A stretch of DNA of 64,000 nt from Neckera pumila (GCA_963969595.1 OZ018410.1:310001-374000), one strand, 5' to 3'. Numbered from the stretch's first letter, positions 47,800 through 59,432 are shown. A program made the numbers and translations. Notes: a model not told the origin generated them from the sequence alone.

Positions 47800-48993
47800 C
47801 CCCTAAATGCCCAAGGCTTGTTATGCCCTTTAACCTCATATTTTTTTGGTGACTAATTCTTTTGATTTGATATGTAAAAGAGGATTGAAAAACTCCAAAT
47901 CACTTTTACAAGTTTAACCCTTAGAGCATTCATAAAAAAAGCTTGAAAAATTGATTTTTTGGGAATGTAATTGTAGGATCTTGTAGTTAACTTGTGTGAG
48001 AATATGTGCTAAAAATTTCGTGAGGTTTGTCCGTACAGATTGCAAGATATTTGCATTCAAAGTCTGTTTTTTTTTTTTTTTCCACTGCCCGAAAATTTCA
48101 GATACCTTTGACTGCCATTTGCTGAATTTTTTTCCACTACAGACCTCCAATTTAAAAAAAATTCTTATGGGGAAATATGTTAGGCACGTGCATGCCAATT
48201 TTCAAGGCAATCCAAGACAAGTAAGACATTCAAAAAAATTCAAATTTGCCACTATGTCCCAAGAAATGACAATACACTAGGCCATTTTCAAAAAAAATTC
48301 CCATCACACATTTTTTGATCTAGAAAATCTGAACGGCGGATTGAAAGATGCACTTGTACTTTAGAAGTAGGAAGAAAAAAAAATGGAAAATGTCAAAATC
48401 TCTAACTTTTAGAAGCTCCTAAAGCCTAATGTGACCTCCTAAAAGGCACAACAATTAACAATGGACTCTCTTGCCACCTCTTGCCAATTCTCCTCTCTTG
48501 CCACCTCTGCTGCCCCTCAAAGGCAGGGGCAGCAGTAGAACAAACTGAATTTTTTTTTCAAATGCCCATAACTTCTTGAGAAAAAGTTGGATTTTGACGA
48601 AATTTGTATCCACGCAAAGCTTATGAGAAACTACATGCGAAGCTTATGAGAAACTACACACTTAAAAAAAAATTTGAAAAAATCATATTGAATATGAAGT
48701 TTGAACAAGCTTGCCCGAAGTCCCAAGTGTCTCCCGAGGGGACACTTGGGCTTTTAGGGGTTAAACATCCTCACAATCAAACATTATAATTTTTCAATCC
48801 ATAAGTGATATTGTTGTGTTTTCTTTTCTCAAGTAATCTTTGACATGTCTAGTTTGAATTTGAACAGTTACAATTCAAAAAGTATTGATGAAAATTTTCA
48901 AAATGTTTTTTTTAGGTTAAAATTTTTGAAAAAATTTCGAGCAAATTTCGAGCAAATTTCAAGAAACTCCAAAAAGGCCTTGGATCTTAGGGG
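47800..48993. mobile_element. possible outer, decayed piggyBac-type element
   Basis: The left CCCCTAAATGCCCAAGGC and right GCCTTGGATCTTAGGGG are imperfect inverted ends, flanked by TAAA and TTGA, which may be worn TTAA. Element E lies inside. If real, this is a second case of nesting in this family. Confidence 0.4.
47918..48760 (-). mobile_element. piggyBac-type non-autonomous element E
   Basis: TTAA (47914-47917) precedes CCCTTAGAGC, and ...CTTTTAGGGG is followed by TTAA (48761-48764). The core ACAGATTGCAAGATAT is the reverse complement of the core in A and C. Two hairpins sit near the right end: CTGCTGCCCCT/AGGGGCAGCAG (48507-48535) and CCCAAGTGTC/GACACTTGGG (48722-48750). Length 843 bp; no transposase. 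Confidence 0.7.
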
Positions 48994-48997
48994 TTGA

Positions 48998-50190
48998 AGA
49001 AACCATTTAAGTCTACCTAACTCATCAATGACTATAATGAATATTTCAAGGAATTTTCATTTATAAGACGCAAATCAACTGCTACAAATTTGAAGAGCTA
49101 ATCTTGTACGGATAGAATCTATAATTATAAAGTTAACTTTGGGTCATCACATTGTGTTATGATCTCATTTACGTGTCATGTGAAAATTCCTATTTTTGTA
49201 GGAAATAAAGTTTTGTCTTTGCCATTGTGACATGAATTCTTGAGCACCTCAGCGCACGAGATCTAGACTCTCAAGCTTTCAGGGGCCTCTTCGAGGGATT
49301 GGATCTAATTTTCAGACCTTGCTATAAAGTGTAATTATGAGGGTATTTTAGGGGTCCATGCAAGTGCAGTAATAGCAAGCAAAGTCAAATGTTGTACAAG
49401 TACCTAGGGAGCTTTGATTGCATGCAACACCATATGTGGCGAGGTGGCAAGTAGCAACTTAGAGGTTTATAACCGGTCAATATCCATTAGGGTTCCAACT
49501 ACATACTAAAGAAAAAGGACATAATTAAAGTAAAAGTCCTTCTATACTATTGCTCCGTGATTACTTTAACTAAAGTAAACTCTAACCGAACTCTAGTTAA
49601 TTAGAAGTCATTTGTAGAGCAAATAGAATATGAGCTTTTGTAATTAAAGTTGCAAGGGGGAGATAGAGAACCTTTCTCACAATAGACAGTTCCATCAATT
49701 GACATCAGCTTGAGTGCTCTTTTCTATTCTCTTACCACCCTTCCCATCTACCTACCAGTAAATTACGCTGTCTCTATTGAGGTCTTAAGTCGTCCACAAG
49801 TATCTTATTGTCGTCCAATTTCTTTTCTTCTTGCAATTCTAGCGCCGGTTTGCTTTTCTAGGTGTCGTTAATTTCTTGGCCGGAGTCAACCGCCCCTGCA
49901 TGTTACGTGTTTCTGCGGTGAATTTTGAGTCTCTACGGTGAATTTTGAGTCTCTACGGTGAATTTCAGGGTGACTTTTGATGTTGTTGGAGTATTAGTTG
50001 TGAAGCATGATTCAGGAGGGTTGAAAAGTGGCTGTCATGCGCGCCATGAACTTTGATTGTGGTTTGGCAGTTGATTTTATTTTTTCTGCTTGTTGAATTG
50101 TTGTCTTTATCGGAGTTTGTATTGGCTGAGCGGAATTTGTTCTGCATTTTGAGCACTGCTCAAGTTTGCGTGTGACATTGTTCTAATGAA
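48998..50190. other. intergenic with a short 20-bp tandem repeat
   Basis: CGGTGAATTTTGAGTCTCTA repeats about 2.5 times at 49914-49968, just upstream of the coiled-coil frame. The remainder has no recognisable gene or element. Confidence 0.45.
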
Positions 50191-50271
50191 TTGCTGCTAA
50201 GGTTGTATGTTACAGTAGGTGGTCATGTAGGCAACATAGGCGTGTTGAATGGGTTCAATGCATTTCGAGCA

Positions 50272-50488
50272 ATGGATACCAAAATTGAAGAGGTGAAGCA
50301 AGAGATTAGAAAAGTAGAGCAACAGATTGTTTATGTGGAAGGAAAAGTGACACAGGCTGCCACTGAGGTCAATGTTGCTTACTGGCGGGAAGAGAAAATG
50401 CATCTGTGGAAAAAAAATGAACAACTGCAGAAAAAAGAGGAGCAATTGCGGAAAAAAGATCTGCTGCTATTCAAGGCTGAGACGTCAG
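50272..50488 (+). CDS. coiled-coil exon, probable 5' exon of the kinase-like gene
   Basis: ATG at 50272 opens a strongly helical frame: heptad-like Glu/Lys/Gln/Leu repeats (IEEVKQEIRKVEQQI, then KKEEQLRKK). It ends at a plausible donor TCAG|GTGAAA (50488/50489), phase 1. The nearest good downstream acceptor (CATTCAG, 50886-50892) leads into the next coding frame in phase 0, so the splice model is unresolved. No specific family; neighbouring kinase segments suggest an N-terminal dimerisation module. Confidence 0.45.
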
Positions 50489-50892
50489 GTGAAATTACTT
50501 GTCCCAACACTTAATGCATAATCTAGTTGATTATATCCACTTCTTTTCTTTGGCTAAGGTTTCCATTAGTATCTTGTCTGGTTCATATTCTTGGGCGAGG
50601 ATTTAGTTCATGGTTATGGAATTAGGGTTGGCATAGGGGTAGCACCTCCTACCAATATGATTCTCCTTCTTATCTTGGTAGCTTAATCATTACCTTAAGC
50701 CCGGAAGCATGCATTCTTTCAAGTTCCTGCTCCTTTTTCAGCAACACAATTAGTCAATTAGTGGTCAATTACACCGACCACCTTGCACCCTAAACCCTCA
50801 CAATGTATGATCTCATTGTCAATGAGCAGCTTGTCTTGTAATTGAGTCTTTCGCCAAGTACCTCCAAAAATGACAATAATTTGTCCATTCAG

Positions 50893-52185
50893 AAGGATAT
50901 AGTTCAGCAATGTGTGCGTGTTTGCAACATGGATGAGTTGCGCGGGTTGTTGCAAACTGAATTGGAGGATGGCTTACGATTTCCTGTCACTTTGAATATG
51001 TGGAAGTCTTTGCCGTCGAACAAGGGCAAGTTGTTCTAACTAGCTGGACCTGATGAGGAGTGTTATCAAATTGTTCCCTTGTGCATGCTAAGTTGTGCAC
51101 CCTCCAATGCCACCATACACAACTGATACAAAAGATCCTTTACACCACTTTTGGGACACAGTTACTGAGGAACCACTTAAGTTTTTCTTTGATGGCCCTT
51201 GGCTAGCAGAGCAAAACAAGTCTGGTGAAGGGAGTATTAGTGGAGCAAGACCCGCCAAGGTCGTTAGGTTTGGTTTCCAGTTCCATGCTTTGTGGAGAAG
51301 GGAAGGGAAAGGCACTTCAATTGATGGTGATCCAAAAGAAGAATTGATTTCAAAATTGCATTGGACATATAAGAACCTCCCATTTCTTATGGCATACTAT
51401 GCAAGGGCAACTACAGTGACATTTTGTGTACTACACGTGGTGGAATCCAAGAAAATGTGCAATGATCTCATTCAATTCCATACATCACGGGCAAAGGATC
51501 AACTTAAGCTTGTACTGGCCTGCATAACTCTGGCAAAGTTGCTGAAAACAATGGAAGCTGTTTGCAAAGGAGTGGATGAAGAGTCGGATATGCCTCTCAT
51601 TTGGAGGGACAGTGGAAAATTATTTGTCCATTCAAAAGGAAGGTAGAGAAGTCATATCCAAATGAAGCTTTGTATAGAAAATTTACTTCCATCCATGAGG
51701 CAACGTCATCTTGTCCAAATGTGGAATGTCTTTTCCATAGAAGGGATTCAAACCAAACTATTGTGGTGCAGAGGGCTGTGGTTGCAAAACCAAACAGCAA
51801 TGACAAACTGACATCCTGTATCCGATGTTTGTGTGAAGCACTACAGTGGTTGCATGGGAGAGGACTCATGCATAGAGACGTCAGGTGGAAAAATATTCTT
51901 TGTGACATGAAAAATGCTGGGAAATGGGTGCTAGTGGATCTTGATGAGGCAATAAAGAGGGATCAATGCTTCAAGCTCCACCCTCTAGATGCCATTTCAC
52001 ATGCTCCGGAGATGATAGTTGGGCCTCATGATACCAAAGTTGACATCTGGGGCATCGGGCACCTTTTGTTCACATCATATGTTCTACTGGACTCGAAGCT
52101 TTTGGATTTGATGGGAAAATGCTTGCATTGGGTGCCAAACCAAAGGCCAACTGTTGCAAAGTATCTAAAGTTGCTTGATGTGTAG
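50893..52185 (+). pseudogene. Crinkler/FunK1-like protein kinase, frame-disrupted
   Basis: Three frames in sequence read as one protein. From 50893, a helical part containing MDELRGLLQTELEDGLRFPVT. From about 51095 to 51646, a segment with FFFDGPWLAEQN, WTYKNLPFLMAYYARATTVTFCVLHVV and a following helix. From about 51601 to 52185, kinase motifs: HRDVRWKNIL catalytic loop (near 51871), LVDLDEA in place of DFG (51931 onward), HAPEMI for APE, VDIWGIGHLL, and PNQRPT near the end. The HRDxxxxN + DLDEA pattern is typical of Crinkler/FunK1 kinases rather than classical plant receptor kinases. Shifts near 51090 and 51600-51650 may be frameshifts or small introns. Catalytic His, Asp and Asn persist. 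A giant LTR sits 100 bp past the stop. Confidence 0.6.
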
Positions 52186-52279
52186 GTCTGGTAAAAGTTG
52201 CCGAATTTTATGAAACTGAAGTCTTCTTTTTGGTGGTTTATTAGGAAGTTGAAGTCTTGCTTAGACGCAAATCTTCTTG

Positions 52280-52284
52280 GTGGT
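52280..52284 (+). repeat. target-site duplication GTGGT (left)
   Basis: It immediately precedes TGTGAG of the LTR and matches 57591-57595 exactly. A 5-bp duplication is characteristic of LTR-retroelement integrases. Confidence 0.8.
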
Positions 52285-53627
52285 TGTGAGCCCCAAGGTT
52301 GTCACCTGGAACTCAAAGTCTAAATTTTTTTGCTTTTTACTCATTTTAATGAGTAAATTGTTATCAAATTGACCAGTTATACTACTTTGTGAATAATTGA
52401 AATAGAATAATACATGTTGAGAGAAAAACCCCAAAAGCATCAAAACCATTCGAATTTGTGCTGTTTCCTAAGTTCTAGCAGTAGAAATGGGTAAATGAAA
52501 GCCCAAATAGGAATTGGGAGAGTTCTAATTTCAACCTACACCCAAATATTAGAATATTGATAGAATTTAAAAAGAGTTTTTACCATGAAGATGCATACAA
52601 ATAATGAATTGGCTAAAAATAGTAAATATAGGTCATTATAGTTTACCAGTAACTTAGAAAGCCCACGAGAGGAGTTTGGATGAAAACCAAACTTGAAAGA
52701 AAATATTGGTAAATAGTTGCCCCGCAAGACTTTTTAAGCCAAAATTCATAGAAAATCACGAGGAGGCGACCGCGACATGGAGAGAGGTGTTTCTGACTTA
52801 GAAATATGCCAGGAGTGTAATGGCGAAGACGGATTGCCAAGATTCCCTCATACGAGGAAGATTCCTTTGTAAAGGAATTGAAATCAGGAGATAGGAATTT
52901 ATTTCTCCTTGAATAAGTACCAGTTTGGGTTGGAATTTTGCGAAAAGGATTTGGAAACTTCCTAGAAGCTTCCCAAATTATTTTGTAATTTTCCAAATTG
53001 CAGAAGATGACTCCCTCGGAAGTCAACCAAAATTACCACAGATTAAGAAATTCATAGAAATTAATCTGGTAATGATAAAATCCCACTAAAAATTAGGATA
53101 GTGTATTTTAGTTTGAATAAGAGCCTAATCAAGTTTTACAACATTCCGACATCGGTAACTACCCAAACCGACGGCACTAACGGAATTTAACGAAATTCCA
53201 AAACATTCGTGGATTTGTGGATGGACCGGCGAATCACGAGCTGACAAAGTCCGAATTAAGTCAACAGCAACTCTTTTTTGACATTCTTGGACCTTCCGGA
53301 CAACCCTGGCTAGTTAGAATCAGCAAAAGTTATAAACTCCAAGAGTTGGATTTTCCACCTTTTTCACTAGGTTGGAAAACAGTATCTTTTATGAAGAAAA
53401 TCGACTTAGGAGTAGGGGTTTAGAAGGTTCCTAGACTAAAAAGGGTCTTCTAGAGCCAACGTCGCAGACCATTTTCCATTTGGAGCTTTTCTCCAAAAGA
53501 TATAACCCATTCAGTTGTAGGGTAGAATTAGGCGTAGTAATTGGTAGTTTTAATTTACTTAGATATTATTTTAGTTTACGTAGATATTATTTAGAGTAAA
53601 AGGAGGTAAATGGGAGCCTCGGAAACG

Positions 53628-53634
53628 TATAAAA
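53628..53634 (+). promoter_or_regulatory. LTR TATA box (copy 2)
   Basis: GTATAAAAGGGCTCCCA is followed by a pyrimidine-rich probable initiation region. The same block is found in the three other LTR copies at 1.26-1.34 kb from the LTR start. Confidence 0.65.
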
Positions 53635-54742
53635 GGGCTCCCACCAACTCCCTTTGCACCCCTTTTTCTTCATTTTATGTTAATTGAGCCGACAGGAGGC
53701 TTTGGGTTCTCGCTTTGTTATTCTGCCAAAATCGTTGGCAATTGTTGAGTTTTTGGTCTGGAACCAAAAACCTTGCTTTCATTGCATTAGAGTCTTGTAT
53801 TCCATTCTTTGTTTGATTTTTGGTGCCATTCAAAGGACGTTGGGGTCCCTTTAAATCACTGCTAACGCATATTTTGTGCAATTGCTTCCTTCACCTTAAT
53901 TTTTAGTACTAACACCAGGGATATTCCAACCAAATTTCGGCAACGCCGGTAGTTGGAACCCTTGGATTTCATATTTTGAGTCTATGACATACTAATCACT
54001 TCCAATTGAGCTTTTTTGGAGTGGAATTTTACACCCTTTGGGTTGTAGAAAATTTTCCCTGAAGCCTAGACATGGGAAGACGTGGTCCAAAGTATTTGTT
54101 GTCATTTGGAGTGAGTTGGATGAGCACCAACCCTCACAATACTAACCGCTAGTGGACTTGTCCAGAATTTGGGGCCAAAAACCCCAATATGACAAAGCTT
54201 CACTCCTGGACTTAACTTTTAATCACTAACATTTGAGTTTCTTTTGTTATACTTTTGGGGAATTATTTTCCAATATGGCGAAGCTTTGCCTCTAAGAGGA
54301 ATTGTTTTAGAAAAAATTGTCAAAACCATAAAAAGATAGTGTGTTAGTTTTCCTTTAGAATACGGCCTCAAGCTTAGAAATTTTCAAGTTAGTTTTTGGT
54401 TAAAAGGGTTCCTGAGGGACCCCAATTAGTGGCAAGGCAACAGCCGAGGTTCTGAATTTGAGAAATACCAAGTCTCCAATAACCAGCTAGAGCCCGAGAG
54501 AACCAGCCAGAAGCCGGACTGGTGAACCAGCCGGAGCCAAGAGAACCAGCCGGTCAGACTGCCTTGACCAAGCCATACTGGTCACCCATCATCTTGTATC
54601 ATAAAACCAAACACGGAGAGGATGCCTACGGGCCCCCTTTGGTTTTATTTTTTGCAAAATCTGAACACCAAGCTTAGTTCTTTGAACTATATCCCAGCAT
54701 AATAAATTCTAGGTGATATCGGTACCTTTTAAAAAATTTCAG

Positions 54743-55008
54743 TGCTTAGAGCTAGAAGAAGCCTGAAAATTGCTTAGAGCCAAAAGAAGCTTGAAATTTT
54801 GCTTAAAGCTAGAAGAAGCCTGAAATTTTGCTTAGAGCTAGAAGAAGTCTGAGATTTTGCTTAGAGCCAGAAGAAGCCTGAAATTTTGCTTAAAGCTAGA
54901 AGAAGCCTGAAATTTTGCTTAAAGCTAGAAGAAGCCTGAGATTTTGCTTAGAGCCAAAAGAAGCCTGAAATTTTGCTTAGAGTCAGAAGAAGTCTGAAAT
55001 TTGGCTTG
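54743..55008 (+). repeat. 29-bp tandem repeat, nine units (LTR copy 2)
   Basis: The unit (GCTAGAAGAAGCCTGAAA then TTTTGCTTAAA) repeats nine times with single-base variants, mirroring 25795-26052. Confidence 0.85.
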
Positions 55009-56710
55009 TAAGCCAGAGAGGGTGATCTCATTCAGAAGTCAACTCACTTGCGATACCTTTCCAAGCACAAGAATAATAACTCATCCCCAGTCCTCCAGCA
55101 CCTGGTTGCCTCCAAATTCTCTCATACTTTCAGGCTCTCACAGCACTACATCCTTCAAGCATTAGGAAGAAAATCAAACTGAGTCATCAGCTAAAAATTT
55201 TTGTGAAGCATAAGGAGTGAGGTGCAAATTGGAAACAAATCGAAGACTAATACAAAGTTTGTGAAAGAAGAAGGAGAAGGTCCCAAAAAGTCAAGGTAAG
55301 TTCTCTTTTGAATAAAAAATCAAATCTTTGACATAATTTAAGGTGGGAATTAAAGTCAACAAATAAAAACAAAATAACAATTGACTTGCTAATGGTTCTA
55401 GAAATTAGTTAAATTTAGGAAAAACTTAGAAACCATTTATTGACTAAAATTTGACTTCCCTAATAGTGTAACCAATATTCCAAAAGTTTAGATTTTTTTC
55501 AAAGATTTGCCTTTGAAAAACTAAAGACTTTAGTGGAAAGAAAAGATATCACCATAGGAAAAAATAATAGATCATTAAAAATACTTCTAGGATTATTTAA
55601 ACCATAGAAAAATTTAGAATAAGTTAATTTGCTAAAATTTGACTTATAAAACATTTTAGACCATTTCAAGATTGGAATCATTTGAGATTTGCCTTAGATA
55701 AACTTAAAGTCCTAGAAAAAGAAATATAGGAAACCATAAAAATACAACTTACTTAGTATTAAGATAGAATATAGAAGACTAAAATTAAAAAGATTAGAAC
55801 AAATCCAAAACATTACCTTAGACTTTTAAAAGAGAAGAAAATTAGGACATCTTGGGATTAAATTAGTACGGAAAAAAAAAACATCAAGATAACAAAGAGA
55901 ATTAACTAATTACAATTGAAATAAGGAAAGGAAAATGTGGAATAACCACTGACTGACCATTTTTTTCAATATCAAGAATCGAATATATACAAAACGTGGA
56001 GGGAGCACACCAACAAGGGATGGATTTCACAATCCAAATGGAGCATGAGACCATCAATGATTCCAAAGTATGTGCTTAATTCTCACTCCCTAATTGTGTT
56101 TTGATTTTTAATTAATTTTGATTTGCTTTAAAATCTAGAGCCGGAAATAGGAATTAGAATCAAACCTTAGAAGAATTTATTAGTAGTATTAGAATTCAAA
56201 ATCAAGTAGGAATTTCTCGTAGCTTTCCGAAAAGATATTAAACATAAAAATCCAATAAAAAATGGGAAAGTAGTGAGAGAATGAAATCCATGCAAGAAAC
56301 GAATGAAAAATTAGGAAATCATCCAAAGGATAATCTAAAGGAATTTAGGATCTAAATTAGAGTTGGAGATTGAGAAGAAAATTACAATGTTAGAAATTTA
56401 AAGTAGAATCCCCAAAAGGATTAAACTCAAGTTAAGTTTTTTCTTCTGAAGTAAATAAGAATTAGGTGAAATCTAATTTCACCTAAACAACCTTTACTTT
56501 GGATTTAAAAAGTTAACCATGTTTTTCTTAATTTCCACGATTAAAGAAATTAACCACCCCGTCATTTTAAATTAACCAACCCAATAGAAGTCAAAAAAAG
56601 GAGTTAACTATCGGAATTTTACCACAACTTGTCGTAAAATTGATCAATTATTTACCTTAGAAATTAACGGGAAGGATTAGTAGGAAGAAAGTCAAAAGTA
56701 ATTAGGAATT

Positions 56711-57196
56711 TACATTTATCTCAAAAAAGAATAAAACCTAGGGTAATTTTGATGAACCGTTGAATCGGTCAAAATTTGCTAAAACTTTTAACTTTAAGTA
56801 ATTGAACTTTGACTGAGGGTAGAAATTTAGAAGAAGCGTTAAAATAATTTACCAAGAGGAGTAAAAACCTCAAGGTAAATTTTGATGAACCGTTAATCGG
56901 TCAAAATTTACCAACGAACTTTTAACTTTAGATCAAGTAAAAGAACTTTTAGCAAAAAATAGAAAGTTAGAATAATTTAACAAGAAGAAGTAAAAGTTAG
57001 AGTAAATTTTGAAGAACCGTCAATTGGTCAAAATTTACTAAAACTTTTTAACTATTAAGTAATTGAATTTTTAACAAAGGTAGAAAATTTTAGAAGAAGA
57101 GATAAAATAGTTTACCAAAAGGAGTAAAACTTAAGGTAAATTTTGATGAACCGCTAAATCAGTCAAATTTTACCAAAGATTTTGCAAATTTGAACT
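56711..57196 (+). repeat. four ~130-bp tandem hairpin repeats (LTR copy 2)
   Basis: This mirrors 23600-24085. Units contain GGTAAATTTTGA and TCAAAATTTACC or variants as the two arms of a short stem-loop. Confidence 0.75.
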
Positions 57197-57590
57197 AATC
57201 CTTAATTCTTTAAATCAAATTAGAATAGTAATAATAGAAACTGGATAGAGGTTGATTAACAAAGGAAGACAAAATAAAAACTTAAATTTGATAGAAAAGT
57301 AAAGTTACAAGTACAGCAAAACGTATTCTAGATTAGAATTCACATAGAATTGACTTAATTAAACGACAATTGAACGCTTAGGATAAGATAATACTTCAAA
57401 CTAGGGAAAAACCTAGAATTAAATCAATCATCCTTCAACTTCTACTTAGCTACTCACACTTGTGGTAAAAAAGCTCCATTGCTTGGAAGGTAGCTCGTTT
57501 ACTACAGCCAATTACCGGTAGAATTCACTAAATTACTATAGAACCTGGTTGTGCTTGTTTGGTCTCTTGGGTAGAGATCAAACACTCACA

Positions 57591-57595
57591 GTGGT
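57591..57595 (+). repeat. target-site duplication GTGGT (right)
   Basis: It directly follows the CA end of the LTR and pairs with 52280-52284. Confidence 0.8.
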
Positions 57596-57666
57596 TTATT
57601 AGGAAGCTTAAATTGAAGCAGTACATTGTTGGTCACCGTCAATGGCTTCTTGCTTCCTTTCGCTTG

Positions 57667-58110
57667 TCAATCCTTCGCGCATAATCTTGGTCTGTTTCTT
57701 CCTGATACTTGCACCTTCCCATCACTCTCAATGGATGGCCACAATTTTGCCCTAATAACGAAATAAATTTTGTCCGAAAACCCTTGTGGATGACCTTCAA
57801 GGTACTGCTCTCGCCAACCTAATGCAGAATGATAGTGCCTTAAGATACACAAACCCTCAGGTGTGTTTCTTTTTTCTAGTCTTTGTTTCAAGGGCAAGCA
57901 AAGCAAGTACTCAGTATCAAAATACCTGATTACATGTTCAATCTGCCCTACAGAGTACTGTTTTTGCTCGAGGCCACTTTGTAAGACCTGTCTTCTTCAA
58001 ATTTGCAGACTGAGATGGTCTGGTTGACATTTTTGGTACCGTACTTGAGCTCTCTTGGTGATGGAGCTTTGTGTTGGAATACCAAAGTGGTGAGCTCTAT
58101 ACCTCGGTGG
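57667..58110 (-). pseudogene. unidentified minus-strand gene remnant
   Basis: Reading leftward on the minus strand, a frame from about 58107 gives GIELTTLVFQHKAPSPREL and a charged KFEEDRSYK segment. Near 57970 the reading shifts to a second frame that continues (EQKQYSVGQIEHVIRYF...) to the stop at 57667. Both parts look like genuine globular protein, with no membrane segment and few low-complexity stretches. I do not recognise the family. The frame change (within GTGGCCTCGAGCAAAAACAG) is either a frameshift or an unseen small intron. It is convergent with the kinase gene across the LTR. Confidence 0.45.
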
Positions 58111-59428
58111 TTCTACAATTGAGCGGTGTAAGATAATTTTGTGTATTTACATGCATCCAAAGATCAGGTGAATGATCTGGCAACCATGCATTGATCTATT
58201 TAGGTGGACTTGAAGTGTTCACTGTCATTGAGGGACATCAAGAACTTGCACATTGTGATCAACTTGCTGTTTGCAAATTGAAATTTTGAAATTTATATTT
58301 GAAGTTGGAAGTATGTGTATGTGCCACTTGTGTTCTCTGGTTTACAAAACCATTGATTTCGGAATTTTGGTGATATGGAGAAGAAAGGTGAATTTGGGCA
58401 TTCATAGAAAAAACAATGAATCAGATGACAACTAAACCCATACTCATAAAAATGTATCACTCTAGTTGCAAGCAACTCGACCAAAAGCAACCACATCACT
58501 GCTTAAAAGGATAATTTGTGCTCCGGGGAACTATTGTTCACTTCAAATGTTGATGTATACGTTGCAGAATTTAACCAAATGCATGTTCAACTTTGCAGAA
58601 GTTTGTATAATAGCTCAGTTGGTGCGATAACTGTATGATTCAAATATAAGCCTTCAACAATCATTAAAAATGACAGAAAATAAGGTTTCTTTCATACAGG
58701 GCCAAAATTCTGTTTAATCCCTATGTTGGTGTATCATGCCAATTTTATCACTTTTTTAAAATTTGCTAGAGATGTTCAATGGGATTCATGTCTAGTGATT
58801 GAGCAGACCATGATAAAAGACTAAAAGATTGGGTAGAAAACCAGCAATTCATGCTATGAGAGGTATATATTAGTGCATTGCCTTGTTAAAAGATTATTTT
58901 TGATGCATTTAAATTAAACTTTGGAATTGTTTTATAGAAATTCTGCTTTTGGAATTTTGGATAACTATGTAGATGGAGGCAACCTAAAAATTATACCAAT
59001 TCTATGTATAAATACATATAGATCAATCCATCACCATGTTTAAGTATTGGAATGAAGGTTCACTTTGGAAGTTCCTCTGGATCATAAGTCCATCACCAAA
59101 CTCTTCCATCTAGTGAAAATCTATTAATTTTAGACTCATTTGAGAATTTCATGTGACTCCAATCATCAATAGTCTAATACTTGTACTTCCTCATAAATTC
59201 TAAGCTAGCCTTAACATTTTGCCTTGAGAAATGCGGTTTCTTCTCTTTTATACTTGGATATTAACCTGCTCTAGAAAGTATATGGCATACAGTAATACCC
59301 CTCATCATCTTGCACGATCTATCTACAACTAAGTGTTTTGCATCTGGAAAATGATTCTTGCAAAATCTTTATATAATTGACTTACAAACATTATAACTTT
59401 TTGCTATATTGTTTACATTAGAACCTTT
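58111..59428. other. intergenic, mostly nothing; tRNA-like motif at 58607-58645
   Basis: AT-rich with no gene recognised. TAGCTCAGTTGGTGCGA (58611-58627) resembles a tRNA D-arm / A box, and GATTCAAAT about 18 bp further resembles a weak B box; no complete cloverleaf can be drawn. Confidence 0.35.
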
Positions 59429-59432
59429 TTAA

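Larger units (their letters stand above)
52285..57590 (+). mobile_element. 5.3-kb giant LTR, plus orientation (copy 2), solo LTR
   Basis: It begins TGTGAGCCCC and ends GATCAAACACTCACA, with TG..CA ends and a perfect GTGGT duplication on both sides. That makes this a clean solo LTR, or a whole element without recognisable coding. Length is 5306 bp. Orientation is set by a conserved TATA block 1.34 kb from the start, implying about 3.9 kb of R-U5. The interior holds nine 29-bp repeats, a CAGCCGG-rich patch (54.5 kb), an A-rich second half and four 130-bp hairpin repeats. No gag, pol or reverse transcriptase frame is present. It is near-identical to 23205-28512 in inverted orientation. Insertion is between the kinase stop and a minus-strand gene remnant. 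Confidence 0.85.

Noticed and set aside
23205..57590. Reading the two 5.3-kb LTRs as the 5' and 3' LTRs of one element
   Set aside because: They are in opposite orientation, and the plus copy has its own complete target duplication.
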